This document shows, piece after piece, positions 27,226 through 36,139 of a DNA stretch of 64,000 nucleotides; within the stretch, counting starts at the first letter, position 1; the number at the start of each line of letters is the position of its first letter. The notes beneath the pieces are model-generated. The model saw only the letters and a list, made by a program, of their open reading frames with translations, ran no database searches and was not told the origin of the DNA. The position numbers were made by a program, and so were the translations under genes. The stretch lies in assembly GCA_963838735.1 (NCBI GenBank), contig CAWISG010000003.1, forward strand, positions 1 through 64,000, in the 5' to 3' direction. This DNA comes from Parerythrobacter_A sp963838735 (lineage in GTDB: Bacteria; Pseudomonadota; Alphaproteobacteria; Sphingomonadales; Sphingomonadaceae).

Positions 27226-28149
27226 TCAACCGGAATTGTGCAGGAAATTTTCCATCGCCGAATTGAACCGGTCGGGCGCTTCCCACGGCACGAAATGCCC
27301 GCATCCCTCGACCCTTTCGATGTGCAAGTTGTCCACAAAGGCGTCCAACCCCTCCAGGTTTGACGGAGGCAGTGCCAGATCGTCCATCGCCCAAATGACC
27401 AGCGTCGGGATCGCCAGATTGGGCAAAACCGGCGGTTTCCAGCCATCGGGCAGGGCAAACGGCTCGTCCATTTCAGGCACTACCAAAGGGCTGGCGCGGT
27501 AATAGTTGAGCATTCCAAACGCCGCATCCCGGTCCTCCCAGTCCCGCAACAGGGCCGCGCGCTCTTCCGCTTCCATCGCAGCTGACTTGTCCCAGCGCAC
27601 CACCTTTTGCAGTAGCGCGGTCAGCCCCTCCTGGCGTATCAGGGTATCGTTCGCAGGGTCGCGAAAGGCGCGGATGTACTGGCTTGCCGCGCGCTGTTCA
27701 CGGTTTGTATAAAGAAGTTTCGAAAAAACGACGGGATGCGGCGCATTGGCGATCACGGCGCGCTCGACGCGGCCCCCGATCTGCCCGCCCAACGCAACGC
27801 CCCATGCAATCGCTCCGCCCCAGTCGTGTCCGACAATCGTGAACCGTTCGACCCCCAGCGCATCGGCGAGGAGAAACACATCGCCAATAAGTTTGTCCGG
27901 CGTATATTCGGCGGTTTCCTGCGGCTTCGACGACCCGCGATAGCCGCGCTGGTCGGGCGCGATGCAGCGGAAGCGGGGCGCGAAATGCGGGATCTGGTGC
28001 CGCCAGGTGCGGTGGCTTTCGGGAAAACCGTGCAGAAAAATCAGCACCGGCGCATCGGGCGAACCCGGTGGCGGCCCGGTATCCATGACGTTCAGCGCAA
28101 TGCCGTTGGCAAGTTCGACGCGGGTTTGTTCCGGGAAGGAGAAAGTCAT
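27226..28149 (-). CDS. Alpha/beta hydrolase (epoxide hydrolase-like)
   Basis: This 307-aa enzyme has the epoxide-hydrolase/haloalkane-dehalogenase fold. The oxyanion motif is LIFLHGFPESHRTWR, the GYRGSS segment (DQRGYRGSSKP) follows, and the nucleophile elbow is VGHDWGGAIAW, where the Asp nucleophile points to epoxide hydrolase chemistry. The catalytic acid lies near LVIWAMDDLALPP and the catalytic His in GCGHFVPWEAPD. It overlaps the pirin gene as ATGA and ends in a TTCCGG-TCAA-CCGGAA hairpin at its stop. Substrate unknown. Confidence 0.9.
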   Translation of the reverse strand: MTFSFPEQTRVELANGIALNVMDTGPPPGSPDAPVLIFLHGFPESHRTWRHQIPHFAPRFRCIAPDQRGYRGSSKPQETAEYTPDKLIGDVFLLADALGVERFTIVGHDWGGAIAWGVALGGQIGGRVERAVIANAPHPVVFSKLLYTNREQRAASQYIRAFRDPANDTLIRQEGLTALLQKVVRWDKSAAMEAEERAALLRDWEDRDAAFGMLNYYRASPLVVPEMDEPFALPDGWKPPVLPNLAIPTLVIWAMDDLALPPSNLEGLDAFVDNLHIERVEGCGHFVPWEAPDRFNSAMENFLHNSG

Positions 28150-29027
28150 GGATAACTCACGGTTTTCGGTATTTCCGGCAAGGGTATATACTCCTCACTG
28201 TCACCCGGGACGATGCCGAAACGCCCTTCGCTCCAGTCCGCTTTGGCCTGTTCGATGCGGTCCGGGTCGGAGCTGACAAAGTTCCACCAGACATGGCGCT
28301 CGGTCGCGAATACTTCGCCGCCCAGCAGCATGACGCGCCCGCCTTCGGTGCTGCTCAGCACCGGTTCCGCATCGGGTGCCAGCACGACAAGTTCGTACAG
28401 CTCCAGCGATTGACCGCCGACTTTTGCCGCCCCGCCCACCAGCATCACGGCGCGCTCATCGGCGCTCTTATCCAATGGAATTCTGCCGTCGGGTCCGAGC
28501 ACAATCTCGGCATAGATCGTGTGCGCATGGGTGGTGGTGGTGGCGCGTTCGCCCCATAATTCGCCCATGATTACCGTGGCTTGTGCGCCGTTCTGCGCGA
28601 CCCGTGGCAAATCCTTCACCGCCTCGAATTCAGGCGCAATCTCTTCGCCGCCATCGGGCAAAGCGAGCCAAGTCTGCATCCCGTATAGCGATGGTCCTCC
28701 GGCACGCTCAGCCTCGGGGCTGCGCTCCGAATGCACGATACCGCGCCCTGCCGTCATCAGGTTCACCTGCCCCGGACGGATGGTGGAAATGGTGCCCAGG
28801 CTGTCGCGATGTTCGATTACGCCTTCAAACAGCCATGTTACGGTTGCCAGGTTTATATGCGGATGCGGGCGCACATCCATTCCGCTGCCGATATCGAGCT
28901 GCGCCGGGCCGAACTGGTCCACGAAGATGAATGGCCCGACCATTGTGCGCGTCCTGGCAGGCAAGGCGCGCCGCACGGTGAACTGGCCAAGGTCGTGCGA
29001 AACCGGCGTAATTGTCTGTGCAATCAT
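28146..29027 (-). CDS. Pirin family protein
   Basis: This 293-aa bicupin protein is a pirin. The N-terminal cupin metal-binding residues are in MDVRPHPHINLATVTWLFEG and SLGTISTIRPGQVNLMTAGR, followed by GIVHSERSP and LYGMQTWLALP. Bacterial pirins may bind iron and act as quercetinase-like or redox regulators; the role here is not known. It is coupled by ATGA overlaps to bolA upstream and the hydrolase downstream. Confidence 0.93.
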   Translation of the reverse strand: MIAQTITPVSHDLGQFTVRRALPARTRTMVGPFIFVDQFGPAQLDIGSGMDVRPHPHINLATVTWLFEGVIEHRDSLGTISTIRPGQVNLMTAGRGIVHSERSPEAERAGGPSLYGMQTWLALPDGGEEIAPEFEAVKDLPRVAQNGAQATVIMGELWGERATTTTHAHTIYAEIVLGPDGRIPLDKSADERAVMLVGGAAKVGGQSLELYELVVLAPDAEPVLSSTEGGRVMLLGGEVFATERHVWWNFVSSDPDRIEQAKADWSEGRFGIVPGDSEEYIPLPEIPKTVSYP

Positions 29028-29293
29028 GGGGTTGGCGCGCTGGCTTGTATGGCAACCGCGTGGACGCGTTGGCCGACGATATCGCCCAAAGCCGCGATGA
29101 CTGCGCGCTGGCGCTGGAGCCGGGTTTGTTTTGCGAAACCAGGCGCTTCGATGACGATCGTGAAATGGGATTCCCCGCTGCCATCGTCGCCGGAATGGCC
29201 GCTATGGCTGGCGCTGTCATTGATAATTTGCAAGCGTGTAGGCGCAAACGCATCGGTCAGCAGCCTTTCCATTTCCTCCGTCACGTTCGGCAT
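29024..29293 (-). CDS. BolA family protein
   Basis: This small (89 aa from ATG 29293) protein has the BolA fold: LQIINDSASHSGHSGDDGSG, then ESHFTIVIEAPGFAKQTRLQ and RQRAVIAALGDIVGQRVHAV. BolA proteins partner with monothiol glutaredoxins around Fe-S clusters and can act as regulators. The Ser/His segment (ASHSGHSG) supplies the usual cluster-binding His. It is first in a three-gene ATGA-coupled operon with pirin and hydrolase and is divergent from the J-domain gene over 82 bp. Confidence 0.92.
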   Translation of the reverse strand: MPNVTEEMERLLTDAFAPTRLQIINDSASHSGHSGDDGSGESHFTIVIEAPGFAKQTRLQRQRAVIAALGDIVGQRVHAVAIQASAPTP

Positions 29294-29375
29294 CCACAAC
29301 TCCCTTTCGAAATCGAGGTTTTACCTGTCGTACAGGGCTTGTCCATGCCCCATCCGCTGCCCATTAAAAGATGCT

Positions 29376-29966
29376 GTGAAACGATCCCGATTCCACGGCC
29401 GGCACGACACGACGCGCATATGCGAGGCCCCGCATTGCGCGGAAACAGGCGAGTTCCGTGCACCGGGCAATGCGGGCAGCACCTTCGACGGACCGGGCGA
29501 ATGGCGCTGGTTCTGTCTGGAACATGTCCGCGAATTCAACGCCGGCTATGACTGGTTCGAGGGGATGAGCGCCGAGGAGATTTTCGATGCACAGGCACCA
29601 GGCGCAGGGTGGCGCACCGAAAGCCCGACCTTTCGCGCGGCAGGTGGCGTCGATCCGGCGCCGCGCTGGGCCGACTTCGCCGACCCGCTGGATGCGATCT
29701 CTGCGCGCGCAGGCGGCATTCGTAATCGCGCAGGGCGCAAGCGGGCGATGCCACCCGAAGCGCAATTTGGCAAAGACGAGCGGGCCGCGTTGCAGGCACT
29801 GGGACTTGGCCCCGATGCGGATCGCGCGCATGTACGGCGGCGCTATTCCGAACTGGTGCGGCGTTACCATCCCGACCGCAATGGCGGCGACCGTAAGTTC
29901 GAGCATCGGCTGGGCGCTGTGGTCGAAGCGTATCAGCTGCTGCGCAAGAGCACGGCCTTGCGCTGA
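29376..29966 (+). CDS. J-domain (DnaJ-like) protein
   Basis: The GTG at 29376 gives a 196-aa protein. The N-terminal half has a Cys/His motif (CEAPHC and CLEHVREFN), typical of a conserved alphaproteobacterial J-protein. The last 65 residues are a J domain with ALQALGLGPDADRAHVRRRY and the HPD motif in VRRYHPDRNGGD. It would recruit Hsp70 (DnaK). In alphaproteobacteria this gene usually sits with bolA and cobS-cobT; here bolA is divergent and cobS is about 1.7 kb downstream, with HxlR and DUF2236 genes inserted between. Confidence 0.9.
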   Translation: MKRSRFHGRHDTTRICEAPHCAETGEFRAPGNAGSTFDGPGEWRWFCLEHVREFNAGYDWFEGMSAEEIFDAQAPGAGWRTESPTFRAAGGVDPAPRWADFADPLDAISARAGGIRNRAGRKRAMPPEAQFGKDERAALQALGLGPDADRAHVRRRYSELVRRYHPDRNGGDRKFEHRLGAVVEAYQLLRKSTALR

Positions 29967-30022
29967 TTGTTAAGGCGTATTGGCGGCTGGACACAGGCGA
30001 CACCTCGCGCTAGCCGGTTTCC

Positions 30023-30694
30023 ATGTCGTTACCGAAAGAAACTGCGAAGCGTGCGCGCTGGTATGACGATGCAAGCGGACTGGCAGCGGCGATGGAAGTG
30101 TTCGGCGAACGCTGGGCCGCTGCGATCATGCGCGAGCTGTTGTTGGGCCCGATGCGGTTCTCCGAATTGCGCGACGCGTTGCCGGATCTCAGTGCGAAAG
30201 TGCTGACCGAGCGGCTGGTTTCGCTCGCCCAGTTCGAAGTCGTCGAGCGGCAGGAGGACGCGACCGCATCGCGCCACACGCGCGGTTATGTTCTGACGTC
30301 ACGGGGCCATGACGCAGCACAACCGCTGCTGTCGCTAGAGCGATGGGGTATGGCGGCAAAGCGTCCTGCCAGACTGCCGCTGTCCGCTACCGCCTTCCTG
30401 TTCGGCATGAAGGCATCGCTTGACGTCATGGCGACGCGCGCATTCGGTACGGCCAGCATCGGGTTCCTTATTGGCGGCAACAGCTTCGCGGCGGAACTGC
30501 GCGACGGCGAACTGACGCTCCGGCGCGGGTTGCCCAATGACGTCATGGCGGTATTCGAAGCGCCCGATGCACGCGCGCTGCAGAGGATGATGCGCGAGGC
30601 GAAGCAGATTTCGGCCCTGCCGCGATCCGGGCCTGTCACGTTAACCGGCCAGAAGCTATTAGCGCTACGTTTTGTCGCGTTAACCGACGTTTAG
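30023..30694 (+). CDS. HxlR-type winged-helix transcriptional regulator
   Basis: This 223-aa protein has an N-terminal HxlR winged-helix domain (FGERWAAAIMRELLLGPMRF, then SELRDALPDLSAKVLTERLV). The C-terminal domain of about 100 residues (FGTASIGFLIGGNSFAAELR and onward) resembles SCP2-like lipid-binding folds, as seen in some longer HxlR proteins. The ligand and target are unknown. It runs convergently into the DUF2236 gene. Confidence 0.85.
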   Translation: MSLPKETAKRARWYDDASGLAAAMEVFGERWAAAIMRELLLGPMRFSELRDALPDLSAKVLTERLVSLAQFEVVERQEDATASRHTRGYVLTSRGHDAAQPLLSLERWGMAAKRPARLPLSATAFLFGMKASLDVMATRAFGTASIGFLIGGNSFAAELRDGELTLRRGLPNDVMAVFEAPDARALQRMMREAKQISALPRSGPVTLTGQKLLALRFVALTDV

Positions 30695-30708
30695 AGCGAA
30701 TATCTAAG

Positions 30709-31554
30709 CTACTGTCTGAAGGCCCAGCGGAGGGTGCGTCCTGCGGAACGCAGGGCAATCTGCGTCGGGGCCGCCGCAAGGCCCGGGGCCCGCAGTCCCA
30801 ACATGGTGCGCGCATAGGGTGGCAGCAGATCGGTCGCCGCCATGCCCACCAGTGCCTGTGCCGCCGGGGGCGCGCCTTCGGGTTTCTGACGCAGGACGAG
30901 GTCGGCCACCTCCTTCGCTTCCGGCGACGAACGTAACTGCGAACGCATATCGCGCATGAGAGTCTCCGCATCGCGGCGATTTTCGGGAACCGGATCGGCG
31001 TTCAGCTTGCGTGCAACGACGGCAAACTGGTTGAAATACTCGTCCTGCTCGTCACGCGGCATTCCGGGTCGTACGTACTTTAGGTAACTTTCCAGGAAGC
31101 TCGTTGCACCCGCAACATGGACCCAGGCAAGGGTCGCCGGGTCCGTCGCGGAATAGGGCGAACCATCGGGCAACACGCCCTTCACGTGTCGGTGTATCCG
31201 GTTCACCTGATTGATCGCCGCGTCCGCTGCATCGCGGTGGCCGAAGGTCGTTACCGCCATAAACCGCGCGGTCCGCCGCAGCCGCCCGTGCATGTCGGCA
31301 CGGAAGTTGGAATGGTCCAGTACGCCTTGCAACGCATGCGGGTGCAGCATCTGCAAAAGCAGGCTGCGCACGCCACCGACCATCATCGACACGACATCGG
31401 CATGCACCATCCGGATCGGCGAATCACGCTCGAACAGTGCATCGCTATCCGCCACCGGCACCGGCTCTTCGCCTTTGTCGCTGTCGTTGAAGACGGCGCG
31501 GACGCCCGCGACAAGCCGGGCACGGACAAATTCGGAAGGGTCGGGGAACGCCAT
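30709..31554 (-). CDS. Oxygenase MpaB family (DUF2236) protein
   Basis: This 281-aa protein matches the MpaB/DUF2236 family. Diagnostic text is DSPIRMVHADVVSMMVGGVR, SLLLQMLHPHALQGVLDHSN, and YSATDPATLAWVHVAGATSF; the conserved His residues are thought to bind haem. The related Lcp enzymes cleave polyisoprenoids; the function here is unknown. The start MAFPDPSEFVRAR at 31554 is chosen because a longer reading frame would run back across the divergent cobS start. Confidence 0.85.
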   Translation of the reverse strand: MAFPDPSEFVRARLVAGVRAVFNDSDKGEEPVPVADSDALFERDSPIRMVHADVVSMMVGGVRSLLLQMLHPHALQGVLDHSNFRADMHGRLRRTARFMAVTTFGHRDAADAAINQVNRIHRHVKGVLPDGSPYSATDPATLAWVHVAGATSFLESYLKYVRPGMPRDEQDEYFNQFAVVARKLNADPVPENRRDAETLMRDMRSQLRSSPEAKEVADLVLRQKPEGAPPAAQALVGMAATDLLPPYARTMLGLRAPGLAAAPTQIALRSAGRTLRWAFRQ

Positions 31555-31659
31555 GCCATTGCAACGTAGCGCGCCCGAATTCAAATGTAAGGACAAGATA
31601 TGAGGTTTAGCGCGCGTGCTGGCTTGCGAGCAGCGGGCCGCCCCGCTACGCCGCGCGCA

Positions 31660-32652
31660 ATGACCGACCAAGCAACAGCTGCCGCCGCTTCCTCCGACAC
31701 CACCGTCCTCGCCGCCCCTGACATGGAAGTTAGCGTCCGCGAGGTATTCGGCATAGATACCGACTGGGTGGTGCCCGCCTTCTCCAAGGCGGACGAGCGC
31801 GTGCCCGATCTCGACGATGGCTATGTGTTCGACAAGGACACGACGCTGGCGATCCTGGCGGGCTTTGCCCACAATCGGCGCGTGATGATCCAGGGCTATC
31901 ACGGCACTGGTAAATCGACCCATATCGAACAGGTCGCCGCGCGGCTTAACTGGCCCTGCATCCGCATCAATCTGGACGCGCATATCAGCCGGATCGATAT
32001 GGTGGGCCGCGACGCTATCGTTCTGCGCGACGGGTTGCAGGTAACCGAGTTCCGCGAAGGACTGCTGCCGTGGGCATTGCAGCACCCCGTGGCGCTGGTG
32101 TTCGACGAATACGATGCCGGACGGCCTGATGTTATGTTCGTGATCCAGCGCGTGCTGGAACAGCAGGGTAAGCTGACGCTGCTCGACCAGAACCGCGTCA
32201 TTCGGCCCGATGCCAATTTCCGCCTGTTCGCCACCGCCAACACGGTCGGGCTGGGCGATACCAGCGGGCTATATCACGGCACGCAGGCGATAAATCAGGG
32301 GCAGATGGACCGCTGGAACATCGTGGTCGGGCTGAATTATCTGCCCGCCGACACCGAAACCGCCATCGTCAAGGCGAAGAACCCGAAAATGGGCGATGCT
32401 GAAATCAGCAAGATGGTGAAGGTGGCAGATTTGACGCGGCAAGGCTTCATCAATGGCGATATCTCCACGGTGATGAGCCCGCGCACGGTTATCACCTGGG
32501 CGCAGAACGCCGCCATTTTCGACGATGTGGCCTTCGCCTTCCGCCTCAGCTTCCTGAACAAGTGCGACGAGGCGGAGCGCACGCTGGTGGCCGAATATTA
32601 CCAGCGGGTTTACGGCGTCGAATTGCCCGAAAGCGTGGTCCGAAAGGCCTAG
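31660..32652 (+). CDS. cobS: CobS-type AAA+ ATPase (cobaltochelatase subunit)
   Basis: This 330-aa protein is a MoxR-like AAA+ ATPase with Walker A GYHGTGKST and Walker B ALVFDEYDAG, preceded by the CobS-type N-terminus (EVFGIDTDWVVPAFSKADER). In aerobic cobalamin synthesis CobS works with CobT and CobN to insert cobalt. No cobT or cobN and no other cobalamin gene is in the window. In genomes lacking that pathway CobS/CobT may serve another AAA+ role. Start MTDQATAAAAS at 31660. Confidence 0.9.
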   Translation: MTDQATAAAASSDTTVLAAPDMEVSVREVFGIDTDWVVPAFSKADERVPDLDDGYVFDKDTTLAILAGFAHNRRVMIQGYHGTGKSTHIEQVAARLNWPCIRINLDAHISRIDMVGRDAIVLRDGLQVTEFREGLLPWALQHPVALVFDEYDAGRPDVMFVIQRVLEQQGKLTLLDQNRVIRPDANFRLFATANTVGLGDTSGLYHGTQAINQGQMDRWNIVVGLNYLPADTETAIVKAKNPKMGDAEISKMVKVADLTRQGFINGDISTVMSPRTVITWAQNAAIFDDVAFAFRLSFLNKCDEAERTLVAEYYQRVYGVELPESVVRKA

Positions 32653-32885
32653 CCTTCGTCGTATCCGTCATCGGCAAGCGGGTAGCGCGCGCGGATGGCT
32701 TTCCAGACGGGTTCGGGCCGGTCGTTCTTGACCAGAACCGCCTCCACTTCGGCAAATTCCTCGATGCTGATCGCTTCGGCGACGCTGATCGGGAAATAGA
32801 CGCTTTCGTCGCTGTCGCAGCGGATGCCGTAAGCGCCCTGGTTTTCGTTGCTGGTAGTGACGATGCACAAAGCCTTGGCGGCCAT
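32649..32885 (-). CDS. Small conserved-looking protein, possible cold-shock-like fold
   Basis: This 78-aa protein starts at ATG 32885 with an AGGA site upstream and overlaps the cobS end by 4 bp on the opposite strand. The sequence GAYGIRCDSDESVYFPISVA, then FAEVEAVLVKNDRPEPVWKA has the rhythm of a small beta-barrel such as the cold-shock domain (compare GFIRC...VEFEV..NDR), but the RNA-binding aromatic motifs are not clear. I do not assign a function. Confidence 0.6.
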   Translation of the reverse strand: MAAKALCIVTTSNENQGAYGIRCDSDESVYFPISVAEAISIEEFAEVEAVLVKNDRPEPVWKAIRARYPLADDGYDEG

Positions 32886-32986
32886 AACTAGAGTGTCCTA
32901 ATTGAATTACAGGTAGCGGTAACGGCAGTGCAATTGCCGATGTCAGTGCTGCGCAAACCTGTCAATCGCGGAGGCAACGCGCCCGC

Positions 32987-35200
32987 TTGAACCAGTGTGG
33001 TAAGCTGGTAATACAGCGCGCAGTGCTACGTTCCGGTTTCCTGTCCCGCCTGCTCGGCCGCGAAGTGCCGCCGCTGCCACATCGCGGCTATTACGCGACG
33101 GCCGAGCCATATGGCGACGGCCCGCCACCGGACGACGACCCGAATGATAACGATGTGACCTACCGCTCCGGCACACGCAATCCCGACTATGCCGAATGGG
33201 ACCGCCGCCTTGCGCAAGTCGATGATGCAACGACTAATCAACGACCCCACCAGTGCTGGTTCCAGCCTTCTTACTGGCGCGCGAGACGCAAGCGGTGGTG
33301 GGTGGTGCGAGTGGTCGCGGCGATGCTGGCGCTATTCTTCATTCTCTTCGCCTGGCTGGCGATTACTGCACCGCTGTCGAAATCGCTGGAGCCGATTGCC
33401 GCGCCGCAGATCACGCTGCTGGCGGCGGACGGCACGCCGATTGCCCGCAATGGCGCCATCGTCGGCGAGCCGGTCGATGTCGGCACGCTGCCGCCGCATG
33501 TCATCGACGCTTTCCTGTCGATCGAGGACCGGCGGTTCTACGAGCACTGGGGTGTCGATCCGCGCGGGCTGGGGCGGGCGGTCTGGTCCAACGTGTCGGG
33601 CGGCGCGGTGCAGGGCGGGTCCACCATCACACAGCAGCTGGCGAAGTTCACGTTCCTGACCCCGGAGCGCAGCATGACCCGCAAGGCGCGCGAAATGCTG
33701 ATCGCGTTCTGGCTGGAAGGTTGGCTGACCAAGGACGAAATTCTCGAACGCTACCTCTCCAACGCCTATTTCGGCGACAATGTGTACGGGTTGCGCGCTG
33801 CGTCGCTGCATTACTTCTATCGACGTCCGGAAAACCTGACGACGGAACAGGCGGCGATGCTGGCCGGGCTGGTGCAGGCTCCGTCGCGGCTGAATCCGGC
33901 GAAGCACTATGCGCGGGCCGAGGCACGGATGCGCGTGGTGGCAGGCGCGATGGCGGCGAATGGAAAGCTGACCGCTACCGACGCAGATGCGCTCGCGGCG
34001 CCCGCGCTCGATATGCGGCGTGACACCAGCGTGCCGACAGGCACCTATTTCGCCGACTGGGCGCTGCCCGCCGCGCGTGAACTGGCCGAAGCAGGCTACG
34101 CCAAACGCACGCTTACGACCACCTTGGATACGCGATTGCAGGGCGCGGCGCGTGCCGCCATCGGGCGGGCGCGTATCGGCGATGCGCAGGTTGCACTGGT
34201 CGCCATGCGGCAAAACGGCGAGGTGGTGGCGATGGTCGGTGGGCGGGACTACGCCACGTCCGCCTATAATCGCGCCACGATGGCTCGCCGCCAGCCCGGA
34301 TCGACGTTCAAGCTGTTCGTCTACCTCGCTGCATTGGAGGCGGGTATGAAGCCGACCGACCGCATCGAAAACAGCGCGTTCGAAAACGGCAGCTACCGAC
34401 CGCGCAATGCCAAGGACAGCTATTCGGACAGTCTCTCGCTGGAGGAAGCCTTTGCAAAATCCAGCAATGTCGCGGCGGTGCGGCTTTTCACCCGGTTGGG
34501 CGATGACGCGGTGATCGCGCAGGCGCGGCGGCTGGGCATCCGCTCACCGCTGGGCGAGGGCGATCCCAGTCTGGCGCTGGGCACATCGGGCGTAACCCTG
34601 CTGGAACTGACCAGCGCCTATGCAGGCATCGCAGCCAACCGCTTCCCGGTGGTCCCGCATGCCTTTCCGACCGACGAGCCGGGCTGGTTCGACTGGATAT
34701 GGGACGGCGCGGAAAGCCTGTCCTATTCCAAACACAGCGAGATGGAACAGTTGCTGCGCGCGGCGATCAACGCTGGCACCGGACGCGCTGCCATGCTGCG
34801 CACTGCCAATTTCGGCAAGACCGGCACGACGCAGGACAATCGCGACGCGCTGTTCATCGGCTATGCCGGCGATCTGGTCGTAGGTGTCTGGATCGGCAAC
34901 GACGATAACAGCCCGCTCGAAGGCATCAGCGGTGGCGGTGCTCCGGCACGCATCTGGCGCGATTTTATGCAGCAGGCGCGGGGCGAACGCATCGCACCGC
35001 AACGCCCCCGGGCTACGCCGACCGTTGCCCCTGAAATCGACGAAGCCGATATCGACGCCATTGTGCTGGACGAGAATGGCAATGCGATCGGCTTCGACGA
35101 TGACGGGGTGGTCGTCACCACGCGCATCGACGGTGTTCCGGTCGATGTGCGAATTGGGGAAGACATTACTGTCGAGCCGCGCGACGAAGGCGGCCCGTGA
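32987..35200 (+). CDS. Class A penicillin-binding protein (transglycosylase/transpeptidase)
   Basis: This enzyme polymerises and cross-links peptidoglycan in the periplasm. From TTG 32987 it is 737 aa (GTG 33023 is an alternative start). It has a roughly 100-residue cytoplasmic, charged N-terminus, one membrane anchor (VVRVVAAMLALFFILFAWLA), a GT51 domain (AFLSIEDRRFYEHWGVDPRG and GGSTITQQLAKFTF), and a transpeptidase domain with SxxK in RQPGSTFKLFVYL, SxN in FAKSSNVAA and KTG in FGKTGTTQD. The acidic C-terminal tail of about 55 residues is unusual. It belongs to the PBP1A/1C group. Confidence 0.93.
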   Translation: MNQCGKLVIQRAVLRSGFLSRLLGREVPPLPHRGYYATAEPYGDGPPPDDDPNDNDVTYRSGTRNPDYAEWDRRLAQVDDATTNQRPHQCWFQPSYWRARRKRWWVVRVVAAMLALFFILFAWLAITAPLSKSLEPIAAPQITLLAADGTPIARNGAIVGEPVDVGTLPPHVIDAFLSIEDRRFYEHWGVDPRGLGRAVWSNVSGGAVQGGSTITQQLAKFTFLTPERSMTRKAREMLIAFWLEGWLTKDEILERYLSNAYFGDNVYGLRAASLHYFYRRPENLTTEQAAMLAGLVQAPSRLNPAKHYARAEARMRVVAGAMAANGKLTATDADALAAPALDMRRDTSVPTGTYFADWALPAARELAEAGYAKRTLTTTLDTRLQGAARAAIGRARIGDAQVALVAMRQNGEVVAMVGGRDYATSAYNRATMARRQPGSTFKLFVYLAALEAGMKPTDRIENSAFENGSYRPRNAKDSYSDSLSLEEAFAKSSNVAAVRLFTRLGDDAVIAQARRLGIRSPLGEGDPSLALGTSGVTLLELTSAYAGIAANRFPVVPHAFPTDEPGWFDWIWDGAESLSYSKHSEMEQLLRAAINAGTGRAAMLRTANFGKTGTTQDNRDALFIGYAGDLVVGVWIGNDDNSPLEGISGGGAPARIWRDFMQQARGERIAPQRPRATPTVAPEIDEADIDAIVLDENGNAIGFDDDGVVVTTRIDGVPVDVRIGEDITVEPRDEGGP

Positions 35201-35209
35201 CAGACGCGA

Positions 35210-35620
35210 TCAGCCGGTTCGGGCAATCAAGATGTTCATGATCGCCGTCGCGACCAATCGCTCGCGATCGTCCTGCCAGGCTTCGATGGCAATATTGGCG
35301 GTGCGACGGCCCAGCTTCGTCACGCGCGCCATTGCAAAGCCGGGCTGCGCCGTGGCGGCGCTGAGATACTGCACCGTCATGTTGATCGGTTTGAGTTCCG
35401 CGTCCGCTGCATTGTCTCGAAGCGCGCGGCGCAGTGCGACGTAGCCCGCCGCTTCCAGCAACCCCGCCATCGCCCCGCCGTGGAAGACGCCGGGGCGACC
35501 TACCGTTTCCCGTCCGTAAGCGACCGATACTATCGCATCCCCGGCACCGCCTTCATCGCACAAGGCGATACCCAACGATCGGGCATAGGGCGAAAGCAGC
35601 GGAGGGCTGGCGTCAGGCAC
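35210..35620 (-). CDS. PaaI-type hotdog thioesterase (1)
   Basis: The GTG at 35620 gives a 136-aa hotdog-fold protein. RETVGRPGVFHGGAMAGLLE carries the HGG-type motif of PaaI thioesterases, with TVQYLSAATAQPGFAMARV following. It probably cleaves small acyl-CoA esters. Its start overlaps the stop of the next hotdog gene by 8 bp, so these form a tandem pair. Confidence 0.85.
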   Translation of the reverse strand: MPDASPPLLSPYARSLGIALCDEGGAGDAIVSVAYGRETVGRPGVFHGGAMAGLLEAAGYVALRRALRDNAADAELKPINMTVQYLSAATAQPGFAMARVTKLGRRTANIAIEAWQDDRERLVATAIMNILIARTG

Positions 35621-36074
35621 GGGAATAGCGCTTGGCAATCGGCATGAAAACGCCGGCGATATGTGCGACCGGATCGGCGATGTTGCCGTCATGCGCAACG
35701 CCGCGCACGAAGGCGGCGGAGCGCGTGAGGCGATAGCATTCGGCACGCCCGATGACGGCGCTGCGGTCCCGCGCCGGGCGCTGGTAATCCACGCGAAGGT
35801 CCAGCGTGGCGATGGCCTGAAATTCTTTCATCGCGGTCCAGATCGCAAGGCCGGATGCCATGTCCATCAGGCTGAAGATCGGGCCGGATGCGAGCACTGG
35901 CTGCCCCGTTTCGCCGAGCAGGTCTTCGCGCCATGGCAGCTCCAGCGCGGCCCAGTCGTCGCCCGCATCATGAAACCGCAGGCCAAGCCAACCGACATGG
36001 CCATGCGACAGCAGCATGGGCGCGGCACGGGCGGGATCGAAAGTGGAACGGTCGAAGGCGGCGGGGTCCGGCAT
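35613..36074 (-). CDS. PaaI-type hotdog thioesterase (2)
   Basis: From ATG 36074 this is 153 aa (an in-frame start at 36113 would add 13 residues). It is a second PaaI-like protein, with GPIFSLMDMASGLAIWTAMK and ATLDLRVDYQRPARDRSAVI. It is paired with the downstream hotdog gene by an 8-bp overlap. In each protein the His-Gly-Gly or Asp-containing helix differs, so the two may form a heteromer or have different substrates (inference). Confidence 0.85.
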   Translation of the reverse strand: MPDPAAFDRSTFDPARAAPMLLSHGHVGWLGLRFHDAGDDWAALELPWREDLLGETGQPVLASGPIFSLMDMASGLAIWTAMKEFQAIATLDLRVDYQRPARDRSAVIGRAECYRLTRSAAFVRGVAHDGNIADPVAHIAGVFMPIAKRYSRA

Positions 36075-36139
36075 GGTCGCGCCATGCTGTGCGCGCGAAC
36101 CGTGTGCAATCATTTAATACACCGGGATGGCTCCGCCGG

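Noticed and set aside
31555..32085. N-terminal extension of the DUF2236 gene across cobS
   Set aside because: It would add 177 residues of antisense to cobS; the start at 31554 fits the family.
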